From: Planctomycetota bacterium | Lineage (GTDB): Bacteria > Planctomycetota > Phycisphaerae > WQYP01 | Assembly: GCA_021852245.1 (NCBI GenBank) | Contig: JAJZNY010000253.1 | Span: 1 to 6,204 of the forward strand | Direction: 5' to 3' | Length of the DNA: 6,204 nucleotides | Part shown: piece by piece, positions 1 through 5,810 of the stretch | Layout: each line of letters starts with the position of its first letter | Position numbering within the stretch: the first letter of the stretch is position 1 | The notes under the pieces: model-generated | Database searches by the model: none | Told to the model about the DNA's origin: nothing | What the model saw: only the letters and a program-made list of their open reading frames with translations | Position numbers and translations under genes: made by a program

Positions 1-2159
1 GTATAGGGAGAAAAGGCGAAGGCCAGCTCAAAAACAGTGGGCAGGCAGACCTCTGCTTTGGCCAGTTCTTCATCCGTGAAGCCCTTCGCCTTTAGACTCT
101 CCATATTGATATGCGGGGCACCACTGAGTTTCAATGTGCCCAGCACGTATTGCAAAATATCGTGAATTTGCGCCGGGGTGTAACCGAGATTTTTGAGGGC
201 CGGCTCAATGGACTGATTGGCGATTTTGAAATAGCCTCCGCCGGCGAGCTTCTTGAACTTCACCAGCGCAAAATCAGGCTCCACGCCGGTGGTATCGCAA
301 TCCATCAGCAACCCGATGGTGCCGGTGGGAGCAATAACGGTGGTCTGCGCATTGCGATAGCCGTGCGTTTCGCCCAGCTTCACCGCGCGGTCCCACGCCT
401 CGCGGGCAGCGGCCAGCAATTCCGGGCTCGCCAGCCCGGGCTGGGTAAATTCCGCCGCATCAATGACCACCGGTTTGATATTGAGCGATTCAAATTCACC
501 GCCCCATGCCGCTGCGCGATGATTGCGCATCACCCGCAGCATCTCAGCCCGATTGCGGTGAAATCCGGGGAATGGGCCCAGTTCTTTGGCCAATTCCGCC
601 GAAGTGGCGTAGCTTTCCGCCGTCATCAAAGCTGTAACCGCCCCGCATACCGCCCGGGCTTTATCGCTGTCATACGCCACACCCGCCACCATCAGCATCG
701 TGCCGATGTTGGCGTAGCCAAGGCCCAGCGTGCGATATTCGTAGCTGAGCCGGGCAATTTCGCGGCTGGGATAGGCGGCCATCAAGACAGAAATTTCCAG
801 CACCATCGTCCAGAGGCGGCAGGCATGGCGGAAACCTTCAATATCGAAGGTGCGGCTTTCGGCATCGAAGAATTTAATGAGGTTGATTGACGCCAGATTG
901 CAGGCCGTATTATCCAGAAACATATACTCACTGCACGGATTGCTGGCATTGATACGACCGCTCTGCGGGCAGGTGTGCCATTGATTGATGGTGTCGTCGT
1001 ATTGGACGCCGGGATCGGCGCACCGCCAAGCCGCAAACGCCACCTGCTTCCAGAGTTCGCGGGCTTTGACGGTTTTGTGCACCTTGCCGTCGGTGCGACG
1101 GACCAGATGCCAGTCGCCGTCCTGATCGAGCGCTTTGATAAATGCATCCGGCACGCGGACGGAATTGTTGGAATTCTGCCCCGAAACCGTGTTATACGCC
1201 TCGCCGTTGAAATCATAATCCAGCTTGAGTTTAAGCTGCGATGCGAGCTGCTGCTGCTCGGGCTTGAGATGCTTCATCCCTTCAACCATCGCGGCAACTT
1301 TAATTTCCTCACGAACTTTCCAGTTGATGAAATCCATGATGTCCGGATGATCAAGATCAAGACACACCATCTTGGCGGCCCGGCGGGTGGTGCCGCCGGA
1401 CTTAATCGCCCCGGCGGCCCGGTCGCCGATTTTCAGGAAGCTCATCAACCCGGAAGATTTTCCGCCGCCGGAAAGCGCTTCATTTTCGCCGCGAAGCTTG
1501 GAAAAGTTCGTGCCCGTGCCGGAGCCATATTTGAATAATCTCGCCTCGCGCACCCACAGGTCCATGATGCCGCCGTCGTTCACCAGATCATCATCCACGC
1601 TCTGGATAAAGCAGGCGTGAGGTTGCGGATGGGTATAGGCATCGGTGGATTGTTCCAATTGATGGGTCTTTGGGTTCACATACCAGTGCCCCTGCGACGG
1701 GCCGGTCAGCCCGTAGGCATAGTGCAGGCCGGTATTGAACCACTGGGGTGAATTGGGAGCCGCCCGCTGGCTCAGCAGCATATAGGCCAGTTCATCATAG
1801 AATGCCTGGGCATCTTCCTTGGAATCAAAATAGCCATGATCCTCACCCCACTTGGTCCAACAGCCCGCCAGGCGATGAACAACCTGCTTGACCGAGCGTT
1901 CCGGCCCGGTGGCGGGTTTTCCATGAACATCCAGAATGGGCTTGCCAGAGGCATCCACCTGCGGTACCCCGGCCTTGCGGAAATATTTGCTCACCATAAT
2001 GTCGGTGGCAAGCTGTGACCAATCCGCAGGGATCTCGGCATCCTTCATTTCAAATACCACCGAGCCGTCAACATTATTGATACGGCTGGTGCGCAACTGA
2101 TAGGTGAACTGCGAATAGACGTCTTTTCCTGCGGTCGTGAAACGGCGTTGAATCTTCAT
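1..2159 (-). CDS. nrdJ: Adenosylcobalamin-dependent (class II) ribonucleotide reductase, 3' end cut by window edge
   Basis: Reduces ribonucleotides to 2'-deoxyribonucleotides in the cytoplasm, using adenosylcobalamin to make the active-site thiyl radical. I translated 719 codons from the ATG at 2159; the frame stays open to position 1, so the C-terminus is outside the window. The ten-stranded barrel core of the family is recognisable. The substrate-region motif PNSPQWFNTGL spans residues 135-145. C182 (HACFIQS) and C420 (NTACNL) fit the redox cysteine pair. N407-P-C409-S-E411 fits the catalytic Asn/Cys/Glu triad, with C409 as the thiyl cysteine. The phosphate-binding loop APTGTIG lies at 610-616. 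The GQNSNNSVRVPDAF stretch (327-340) is typical of the large bacterial NrdJ form. There is no N-terminal ATP-cone. The start is supported by AGGAG 8 nt upstream. It lies 109 bp downstream of dcd on the same strand, a likely operon for dNTP supply. Family assignment is firm; whether a C-terminal thiol-exchange tail is present cannot be seen. Confidence 0.96.
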   Translation of the reverse strand, partial: MKIQRRFTTAGKDVYSQFTYQLRTSRINNVDGSVVFEMKDAEIPADWSQLATDIMVSKYFRKAGVPQVDASGKPILDVHGKPATGPERSVKQVVHRLAGCWTKWGEDHGYFDSKEDAQAFYDELAYMLLSQRAAPNSPQWFNTGLHYAYGLTGPSQGHWYVNPKTHQLEQSTDAYTHPQPHACFIQSVDDDLVNDGGIMDLWVREARLFKYGSGTGTNFSKLRGENEALSGGGKSSGLMSFLKIGDRAAGAIKSGGTTRRAAKMVCLDLDHPDIMDFINWKVREEIKVAAMVEGMKHLKPEQQQLASQLKLKLDYDFNGEAYNTVSGQNSNNSVRVPDAFIKALDQDGDWHLVRRTDGKVHKTVKARELWKQVAFAAWRCADPGVQYDDTINQWHTCPQSGRINASNPCSEYMFLDNTACNLASINLIKFFDAESRTFDIEGFRHACRLWTMVLEISVLMAAYPSREIARLSYEYRTLGLGYANIGTMLMVAGVAYDSDKARAVCGAVTALMTAESYATSAELAKELGPFPGFHRNRAEMLRVMRNHRAAAWGGEFESLNIKPVVIDAAEFTQPGLASPELLAAAREAWDRAVKLGETHGYRNAQTTVIAPTGTIGLLMDCDTTGVEPDFALVKFKKLAGGGYFKIANQSIEPALKNLGYTPAQIHDILQYVLGTLKLSGAPHINMESLKAKGFTDEELAKAEVCLPTVFELAFAFSPY

Positions 2160-2167
2160 GACGGTTA

Positions 2168-2172
2168 CTCCT
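2168..2172 (-). promoter_or_regulatory. Ribosome binding site of nrdJ
   Basis: AGGAG on the minus strand, separated by 8 nt from the ATG at 2159-2157. This is near-ideal Shine-Dalgarno spacing and it fixes the nrdJ start. Having its own strong site means nrdJ translation need not depend on coupling to dcd. Confidence 0.8.
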
Positions 2173-2189
2173 GCTTCCGTGCGACTTCT

Positions 2190-2210
2190 GATGGGCGGAC
2201 ATCGCCCACC
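2190..2210 (-). other. Hairpin in the dcd-nrdJ intercistronic leader
   Basis: In the minus-strand RNA, 8 base pairs (GGTGGGCG with CGCCCATC, one G-U) enclose a 5-nt loop AUGUC. It lies 17 nt upstream of the nrdJ Shine-Dalgarno. No U-tract follows on the minus strand, so it does not look like an intrinsic terminator. An mRNA-stabilising or processing structure between the two cistrons is possible, but this is inference. Confidence 0.45.
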
Positions 2211-2268
2211 TGCAAATATCCATGGCCGCCGCGCATAGGTCGACGACCGACTTCATCTTTCCGCCGCG

Positions 2269-2823
2269 TCAATCCACACGCGGCAGTGTTAAACCGGGTT
2301 GATCCTGATATTTCCCCCGTTTGTCAGCATAACTCTGCGAACAGACTTTTTCACCGCGGAGGAAGATGATCTGTGCAATTCCTTCATTGGCATAAATTTT
2401 TGCCGGCAGCGGGGTGGTGTTGGATATTTCAATGGTGATCCGCCCCTTCCATTCCGGTTCGAGCGGGGTGACATTGACGATGATCCCGCAGCGGGCGTAT
2501 GTGCTTTTGCCGACACAGATAGCCAGAATATCCCGTGGTATTTCGAAATATTCCACGGTTTCGCACAGGGCAAAACTGTTGGGTGGAATGAGCACCGAAC
2601 CATCGGGACCCGCATCGACATCCACAAAGCTGCGCGGCGAAAAATTCTTCGGGTCGACAACTTCCGAATTGACGTTGGTGAATATTTTGAAATTCGGCCC
2701 AACGCGGACATCATATCCATAACTGGACACGCCGAAGCTGACCGCTCCGGGGCGCTTCATCGCCCGCTCAAATGGTTCAATGCGAATTTCTTCACTTATC
2801 TGGCTGTCGCTTAAAATTCCCAT
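2269..2823 (-). CDS. dcd: dCTP deaminase
   Basis: Deaminates dCTP to dUTP, feeding dUMP and then dTMP synthesis. A homotrimeric cytoplasmic enzyme of the dUTPase-like fold. The protein is 184 aa from the ATG at 2823, close to E. coli Dcd (193 aa). MGILSDSQI at the N-terminus is the usual family start. The nucleotide-binding motif GKSTYARCG (105-113) includes S107 and R111, and E132 (RITIEIS) aligns with the catalytic Glu138 of E. coli. SSYGYDVRV (33-41), KIFTNVNS (46-53) and SYADKRGKY (164-172) match the form known from alphaproteobacteria and others. The sequence does not settle whether it also hydrolyses dUTP. The frame stays open upstream to 3006, but that extension has no family similarity. 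A weak GAAGG lies 10 nt before the ATG, and a good promoter lies at 2857-2885. It precedes nrdJ on the same strand. Confidence 0.95.
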   Translation of the reverse strand: MGILSDSQISEEIRIEPFERAMKRPGAVSFGVSSYGYDVRVGPNFKIFTNVNSEVVDPKNFSPRSFVDVDAGPDGSVLIPPNSFALCETVEYFEIPRDILAICVGKSTYARCGIIVNVTPLEPEWKGRITIEISNTTPLPAKIYANEGIAQIIFLRGEKVCSQSYADKRGKYQDQPGLTLPRVD

Positions 2824-2856
2824 GGTGCCGCTACCTTCAAAAGTTTGGTTTTTGTT

Positions 2857-2885
2857 AGTATACTCAGGGGTTGAATCGATTTCAA
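2857..2885 (-). promoter_or_regulatory. Sigma-70-type promoter P1 of dcd
   Basis: Minus strand: TTGAAA (2885-2880), a 17-bp spacer, then TATACT (2862-2857). Each hexamer matches consensus at 5 of 6 positions and the spacing is optimal. The transcript would start near 2850, giving a leader of about 27 nt before the dcd ATG. No NrdR-like box overlaps it. Confidence 0.6.
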
Positions 2886-2952
2886 GGCTTTTAGCAAATC
2901 CAAGCCCCGTACAATTCCGCCGCCTTGATAACCGCCTGGCCACTGCCAAATT

Positions 2953-2966
2953 CACGCCGATCTCCT
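2953..2966 (-). promoter_or_regulatory. Alternative in-frame GTG start and Shine-Dalgarno upstream of dcd
   Basis: AGGAG (2966-2962) stands 6 nt before a GTG (2955-2953) that is in frame with dcd. Its use would add 44 residues, rich in arginine (RRLSRRRN), to give a 228-aa protein. Dcd family members normally start at the MGIL position, so I do not adopt this start. Its ribosome site is nonetheless better than the one at 2823, and only a transcript from the upstream promoter would contain it. Confidence 0.2.
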
Positions 2967-3001
2967 GACGTGTTAAGGATCCGATAAGACCTCTGATGCG
3001 T

Positions 3002-3029
3002 AACATACCACCACATCTTGTAGTGTCAA
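3002..3029 (-). promoter_or_regulatory. Sigma-70-type promoter P2 upstream of dcd
   Basis: Minus strand: a perfect TTGACA (3029-3024), a 16-bp spacer, then TATGTT (3007-3002; 4 of 6). Transcription would begin near 2995 and read through the P1 region into dcd. The whole spacer coincides with an NrdR-box-like sequence, so a bound repressor would sit between the -35 and -10 elements. Confidence 0.5.
3008..3023. promoter_or_regulatory. Weak NrdR box A1 inside promoter P2
   Basis: CCACCACATCTTGTAG matches the known NrdR-box consensus acaCwAtATaTwGtgt at 10 of 16 positions, and the inner ten at 7 of 10. The score alone is unconvincing. Support comes from its place as the exact P2 spacer and from a second box whose centre is 31 bp away, the spacing at which tandem NrdR boxes are usually found. 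A register 3 bp over (3011-3026) matches at 11 of 16 but loses that spacing. Confidence 0.4.
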
Positions 3030-3038
3030 GCTAATCGC

Positions 3039-3054
3039 TTACTAAATATTGAAA
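3039..3054. promoter_or_regulatory. NrdR box A2
   Basis: The core CTAAATATTG (3042-3051) matches CwAtATaTwG at 9 of 10 positions. The outer flanks match poorly (10 of 16 overall). Its centre is 31 bp from box A1, and it lies just upstream of the P2 -35 element. Confidence 0.45.
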
Positions 3055-3060
3055 GACAGG

Positions 3061-3069
3061 TTATCCACA
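3061..3069 (+). promoter_or_regulatory. Perfect DnaA box
   Basis: TTATCCACA is identical to the high-affinity R1-type DnaA 9-mer. A given 9-mer is expected by chance on either strand of a 428-bp region well under once in a hundred such regions. It lies 31 bp upstream of the P2 -35 hexamer, between the two NrdR-box pairs. I saw no other DnaA box nearby, so this is not an origin. DnaA regulation of the dNTP operon is the likely role, as known for E. coli nrdAB. Confidence 0.6.
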
Positions 3070-3075
3070 GCCCGC

Positions 3076-3099
3076 CAACCGGTTGTAACCCATTTTACA
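3076..3099. repeat. Palindrome CAACCGGTTG and dyad TGTAA-N6-TTACA
   Basis: CAACCGGTTG (3076-3085) is a perfect 10-bp palindrome. It abuts TGTAA (3084-3088), which is repeated inverted as TTACA (3095-3099) after 6 bp. Either could be an operator for an unidentified factor. Neither fits the NrdR or DnaA consensus. Confidence 0.3.
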
Positions 3100-3113
3100 G
3101 ACAACACTTGTGG
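3099..3113. promoter_or_regulatory. Degenerate NrdR box B1
   Basis: The dyad ACAA-CAC-TTGT (3101-3111) lies within this 15-bp stretch. The left half matches 6 of 8 NrdR-box positions. The right half fits only if the box is one base short. Its centre lies 31.5 bp from the strong box at 3130-3145, which is the main reason for calling it. Confidence 0.35.
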
Positions 3114-3129
3114 CACACGAATCAAGTTG

Positions 3130-3145
3130 CCACTATATATTGTGG
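3130..3145. promoter_or_regulatory. NrdR box B2, near-consensus
   Basis: CCACTATATATTGTGG matches acaCwAtATaTwGtgt at 14 of 16 positions, and all ten of the inner CwAtATaTwG. NrdR is the ATP/dATP-sensing repressor of ribonucleotide reductase genes. The site lies about 300 bp upstream of dcd and about 105 bp upstream of mutY. It contains TATAGT/TATATA strings that could serve as a -10 on either strand, but no good -35 accompanies them. Confidence 0.65.
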
Positions 3146-3157
3146 TATGGGAATTTC

Positions 3158-3268
3158 GTGGAATCGATAGCCCGGCGGCACTATCATGCCTACCAGCGTA
3201 TGATGGAGACCGGAGTGGTGATCACCGCGGCTCATAAGGCTGTAACTCTTTATGAAAAAAAGACTTAA
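3158..3268 (+). CDS. Possible 36-codon ORF overlapping the mutY start (doubtful)
   Basis: A GTG-started frame ends in TAA 17 bp inside mutY and would encode 36 residues ending TLYEKKT. The frame stays open upstream past the NrdR box. A GGGA lies 5 nt before the GTG. I recognise no family. Its overlap with the mutY start would allow translational coupling, which could compensate for mutY's weak ribosome site. A chance ORF is at least as likely. Confidence 0.15.
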   Translation: MESIARRHYHAYQRMMETGVVITAAHKAVTLYEKKT

Positions 3269-4439
3269 GAAACAAAATCCGGGCTCTGCCTTCCATTTGA
3301 ATCTTGGCGACGCCGACATCCAATCGCTCCGCCGACGCCTCATACGCTGGTTCTCTGCCGCAAAGCGCAATTTGCCATGGCGTCAGAGCCGCGATCCGTA
3401 CGCCATCTGGCTCTCGGAGGTGATGCTGCAGCAGACGCAGGTGGCGACGGTGATACCGTATTACAATAAATTTTTAACCCGCTATCCCGACATCCGTTCG
3501 CTCGCCCGGGCTGATATCGCCGAGGTTCTGACCCTCTGGGCGGGATTGGGATATTATCGCCGGGCACATCAGCTTCATGCGGCGGCATGCCAAATATTAA
3601 ATAATCATGGCGGCGTGATGCCGTCGGAATTTGACCGCCTCCTGAGCCTGCCGGGCTTCGGCCCCTATACTGCCGGCGCGGTGGCGAGCATCGCCTTCGG
3701 GCAGCGCGTACCGGCGGTGGACGGCAACGTCCTGCGGGTGATGACGCGCCTGCTGGCCGATCCCCGCGATATTCGCCGACCCGCGGTGCAGCAGGACCTT
3801 CGCCGGACTGCCGAAACCTGGATTCCACCCCGCCGGGCGGGCGATTTCAATCAGGCCCTGATGGAACTCGGCGCGACGATCTGCACCCCACGCAGCCCGC
3901 GCTGCCCGCGGTGCCCGCTCAGAGCCATCTGCCGCGCCCGACGCAAGGGCGATCCGGCTCAATATCCCCGGCGAACTCCTACAGTCGACCGCCGCACCCT
4001 TTATCTGGCGGCAATTGCCGTGACTGACGGTAACGGAAACTTATTCATGGCTCAGAGACGCTCGCCGGGGCTCTGGGCCGGACTCTGGGAATTGCCATCG
4101 GTCACGACTCCGGGCCCCAACCCCCCGCCTGCACGCAAGGTGGTCAAACTTGCCGCTGAACATCACGGTATTCGTCTCACCGCAGTGCGCCGGGTGACCG
4201 ATATTGTTCACATCCTTACCCATCGCCACATCACCGTCTGGATTTACCAGGGCCGGGTGGCAACCGCCGTCAGAAAACGTGGCAGGCCGCTACCGGCGTC
4301 CACACCCACCGACTATGCCGCCACGCGTTGGACTCCCCAGCCCGATGGATTGCCACTTTCAGTACTGGCCGAGAAACAGCTCGCGGCCCTGAGGGCGGCC
4401 GAGGCGGATATCCCCCGGCCGGACCCGGGTCAGGAGTGA
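3252..4439 (+). CDS. mutY: A/G-specific adenine DNA glycosylase MutY
   Basis: Removes adenine mispaired with 8-oxoguanine, preventing G:C to T:A transversions. The protein is 395 aa (E. coli 350). The glycosylase domain spans about 23-228. LPWR is at 41-44. WLSEVMLQQTQV (53-64) carries the catalytic glutamate E56. The helix-hairpin-helix LPGFGPYTAGA (133-143) includes Y139. VDGNV (156-160) carries the catalytic D157. The [4Fe-4S] cysteines C211, C218, C221 and C227 have the exact C-X6-C-X2-C-X5-C spacing. A NUDIX-like C-terminal domain (about 245-375) holds LTH at 322-324, where the 8-oxoguanine-reading FSH loop is expected. About 22 basic residues precede the domain. The start is the only in-frame ATG ahead of it, with a weak AAGG 12 nt upstream. 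It is divergent from dcd-nrdJ, and its 3' end overlaps the convergent lipoprotein gene by 10 bp. Confidence 0.96.
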   Translation: MKKRLKKQNPGSAFHLNLGDADIQSLRRRLIRWFSAAKRNLPWRQSRDPYAIWLSEVMLQQTQVATVIPYYNKFLTRYPDIRSLARADIAEVLTLWAGLGYYRRAHQLHAAACQILNNHGGVMPSEFDRLLSLPGFGPYTAGAVASIAFGQRVPAVDGNVLRVMTRLLADPRDIRRPAVQQDLRRTAETWIPPRRAGDFNQALMELGATICTPRSPRCPRCPLRAICRARRKGDPAQYPRRTPTVDRRTLYLAAIAVTDGNGNLFMAQRRSPGLWAGLWELPSVTTPGPNPPPARKVVKLAAEHHGIRLTAVRRVTDIVHILTHRHITVWIYQGRVATAVRKRGRPLPASTPTDYAATRWTPQPDGLPLSVLAEKQLAALRAAEADIPRPDPGQE

Positions 4440-5803
4440 TTCCAATATTTGGCGACAGCGACGGCCAGGGCTGTTTTGGCCATTTTCTCCATGGCACTGA
4501 CGGACTGATGGCCGTAGAGGCTGTGGTAATAGGCACGTATTAATTTCTGATACTGCCGGTTGGAAAGCGTGAGGCGGATTTTCGCCTCCACCGCATCAAA
4601 CGGCAGCACCTGATGATGCACCACGCGTCCGAGCTTGACGATGATGATGCTGTCACGGGCGGGATTCACGGGGTTTTTGAGGAGCATCGGCGGGGCCATT
4701 TGATGGGCGTGCAGCGATTCGATCAGCCGCGCCAGTTTCTGATTCGAGAGTTCCGACGGCCGCACGTTGGGAACGTGGCCACCATTGGCGGCCGCATAAT
4801 CGTGAGAGTTGTCCTCGGCCAGGAAGGCGAAATTGGCGCCGTGGCGAATTTCATCCTCCAGATGCATGCAATACGCCATCGCCTTGACCTGAGCCTCATG
4901 CAACTGGGCCGGAGTCGGATGGCGGATCGGCTCCGTATGGGTGGGGTCATCCGGATTCCGCGGCAGTTGCCGGGCGATGGGGTAGGTGATGGTGTAGAGG
5001 CTCACGCTGGTGTGACGGGTAAATTTTGAAATATGCCGCCGGTAATAGCGGATCATATCTCGCCGGGTGACGACAATCCGCGGCGAGATGGTGTGATTAA
5101 TAAATAATTCAAGCGTCGCCTTGTTGCGAATATTTTCCAGACGCCGATCGAGCGAAGTCCCCTGCCGCTTGAGCGCCCGATTGGCACGCTCCTGGGACCC
5201 CATGTACTGGGCGAGCAGTTTCGCCTCCCGGACGCGGACATACGCGGCAACCTGCTTTTTCTGGTCGGAGGTAAGCCGCCGCCTCGCCTGCGTCAGCAGC
5301 AGCATCGTATCTACCTTGTTATGGATCGCCCGTGCCAATGTTCCCATCGCCTGCTGCTCAAAATACTGCAGATTACGACTGTCGGCCGCTTCCCGCTTCA
5401 GATCGCTGTCAACCATGTTGAAGATCGTTTGCACGAAAATCGGGCGGCCATCGACACTGCCGAGAAGCGCGGCGACGCTGAGTTTCTCACCCGGCGGCAG
5501 CGGCCGGGCCGCCTGCACAGGGGACAAATCGGAACCGAGCGAATTGGCGTATCCACCGCCGGTTGCGGTCGTACTCCCGCCGCCGGTTGACAACGGCAAG
5601 CTTCCAGCCGCCGATCCGTGCGGCGCCGAATGCCCCGCCGCCGGGGTATCGGATACCGCGGGTTTCTTCAGCGATGGAGGTCGCGGCACCACAAAAGCAC
5701 TCGCGTGCATCGACCGAACGCCCGACGTGCAACCCGCTAACCCCAGTGCGAGAATAGCGGCCCCGGAGCCGAGCAGGAGGACTGATAGTTTTCGCTTGGT
5801 CAT
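4430..5803 (-). CDS. SurA/PpiC-like peptidyl-prolyl isomerase lipoprotein
   Basis: 457 aa from the ATG at 5803. A lipoprotein signal peptide is clear: a basic start (MTKRK), a hydrophobic run, then the lipobox LAGC with C25 as the lipid-modified cysteine. This decides the start over an upstream in-frame TTG at 5953. Residues 26-105 are an Ala/Gly/Pro/Ser linker. Residues 108-260 resemble the SurA-type N-terminal chaperone domain (VDGRPIF, many charged helices, YYRRHISKF at 253-261). Residues 263-395 resemble a parvulin domain, with NSHDYAAANGGHVP (332-345) and DSIIIVKLGRV (384-394) at the expected places. The usual parvulin catalytic residues are not all evident and the domain holds a His/Pro-rich insertion (281-300), so it may be mainly a chaperone. 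It would fold or escort exported proteins. Its ribosome site is poor (AAGA only). It ends convergently on mutY. Confidence 0.8.
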   Translation of the reverse strand: MTKRKLSVLLLGSGAAILALGLAGCTSGVRSMHASAFVVPRPPSLKKPAVSDTPAAGHSAPHGSAAGSLPLSTGGGSTTATGGGYANSLGSDLSPVQAARPLPPGEKLSVAALLGSVDGRPIFVQTIFNMVDSDLKREAADSRNLQYFEQQAMGTLARAIHNKVDTMLLLTQARRRLTSDQKKQVAAYVRVREAKLLAQYMGSQERANRALKRQGTSLDRRLENIRNKATLELFINHTISPRIVVTRRDMIRYYRRHISKFTRHTSVSLYTITYPIARQLPRNPDDPTHTEPIRHPTPAQLHEAQVKAMAYCMHLEDEIRHGANFAFLAEDNSHDYAAANGGHVPNVRPSELSNQKLARLIESLHAHQMAPPMLLKNPVNPARDSIIIVKLGRVVHHQVLPFDAVEAKIRLTLSNRQYQKLIRAYYHSLYGHQSVSAMEKMAKTALAVAVAKYWNHS

Positions 5804-5810
5804 GATCTTA

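Larger units (their letters stand above)
2824..3251. other. Divergent control region between dcd and mutY
   Basis: 428 bp with no convincing gene. Reading leftward from mutY it holds a near-consensus NrdR box with a degenerate partner, a TGTAA-N6-TTACA dyad, a 10-bp palindrome, a perfect DnaA box, a second weaker NrdR-box pair around a promoter, an in-frame GTG with its own Shine-Dalgarno, and a second promoter immediately upstream of dcd. The middle (3000-3150) is visibly more AT-rich than the flanking genes. I found no clear sigma-70 promoter for mutY on the plus strand. Confidence 0.7.

Noticed and set aside
111..890. 259-codon plus-strand ORF
   Set aside because: It is antisense to nrdJ, whose catalytic motifs prove the minus-strand frame.
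2953..2972. B12-box-like string (GTCAGGAGATCGGC, minus strand) suggesting a cobalamin riboswitch ahead of dcd-nrdJ
   Set aside because: A riboswitch would suit a B12-dependent enzyme, but the rest of the aptamer (GGGAA, GGTGNAA and CCCGCNACTGT elements) is missing from the 200 bp upstream. The AGGAG is more simply a Shine-Dalgarno.
3061..3145. Replication origin suggested by a DnaA box next to AT-rich DNA
   Set aside because: Only one DnaA box was found, with no cluster, and no dnaA, dnaN, gyrase or parAB gene nearby.
3049..3237. 62-codon plus-strand ORF in the intergenic region
   Set aside because: It runs through the DnaA and NrdR sites, has no ribosome site and resembles no family.
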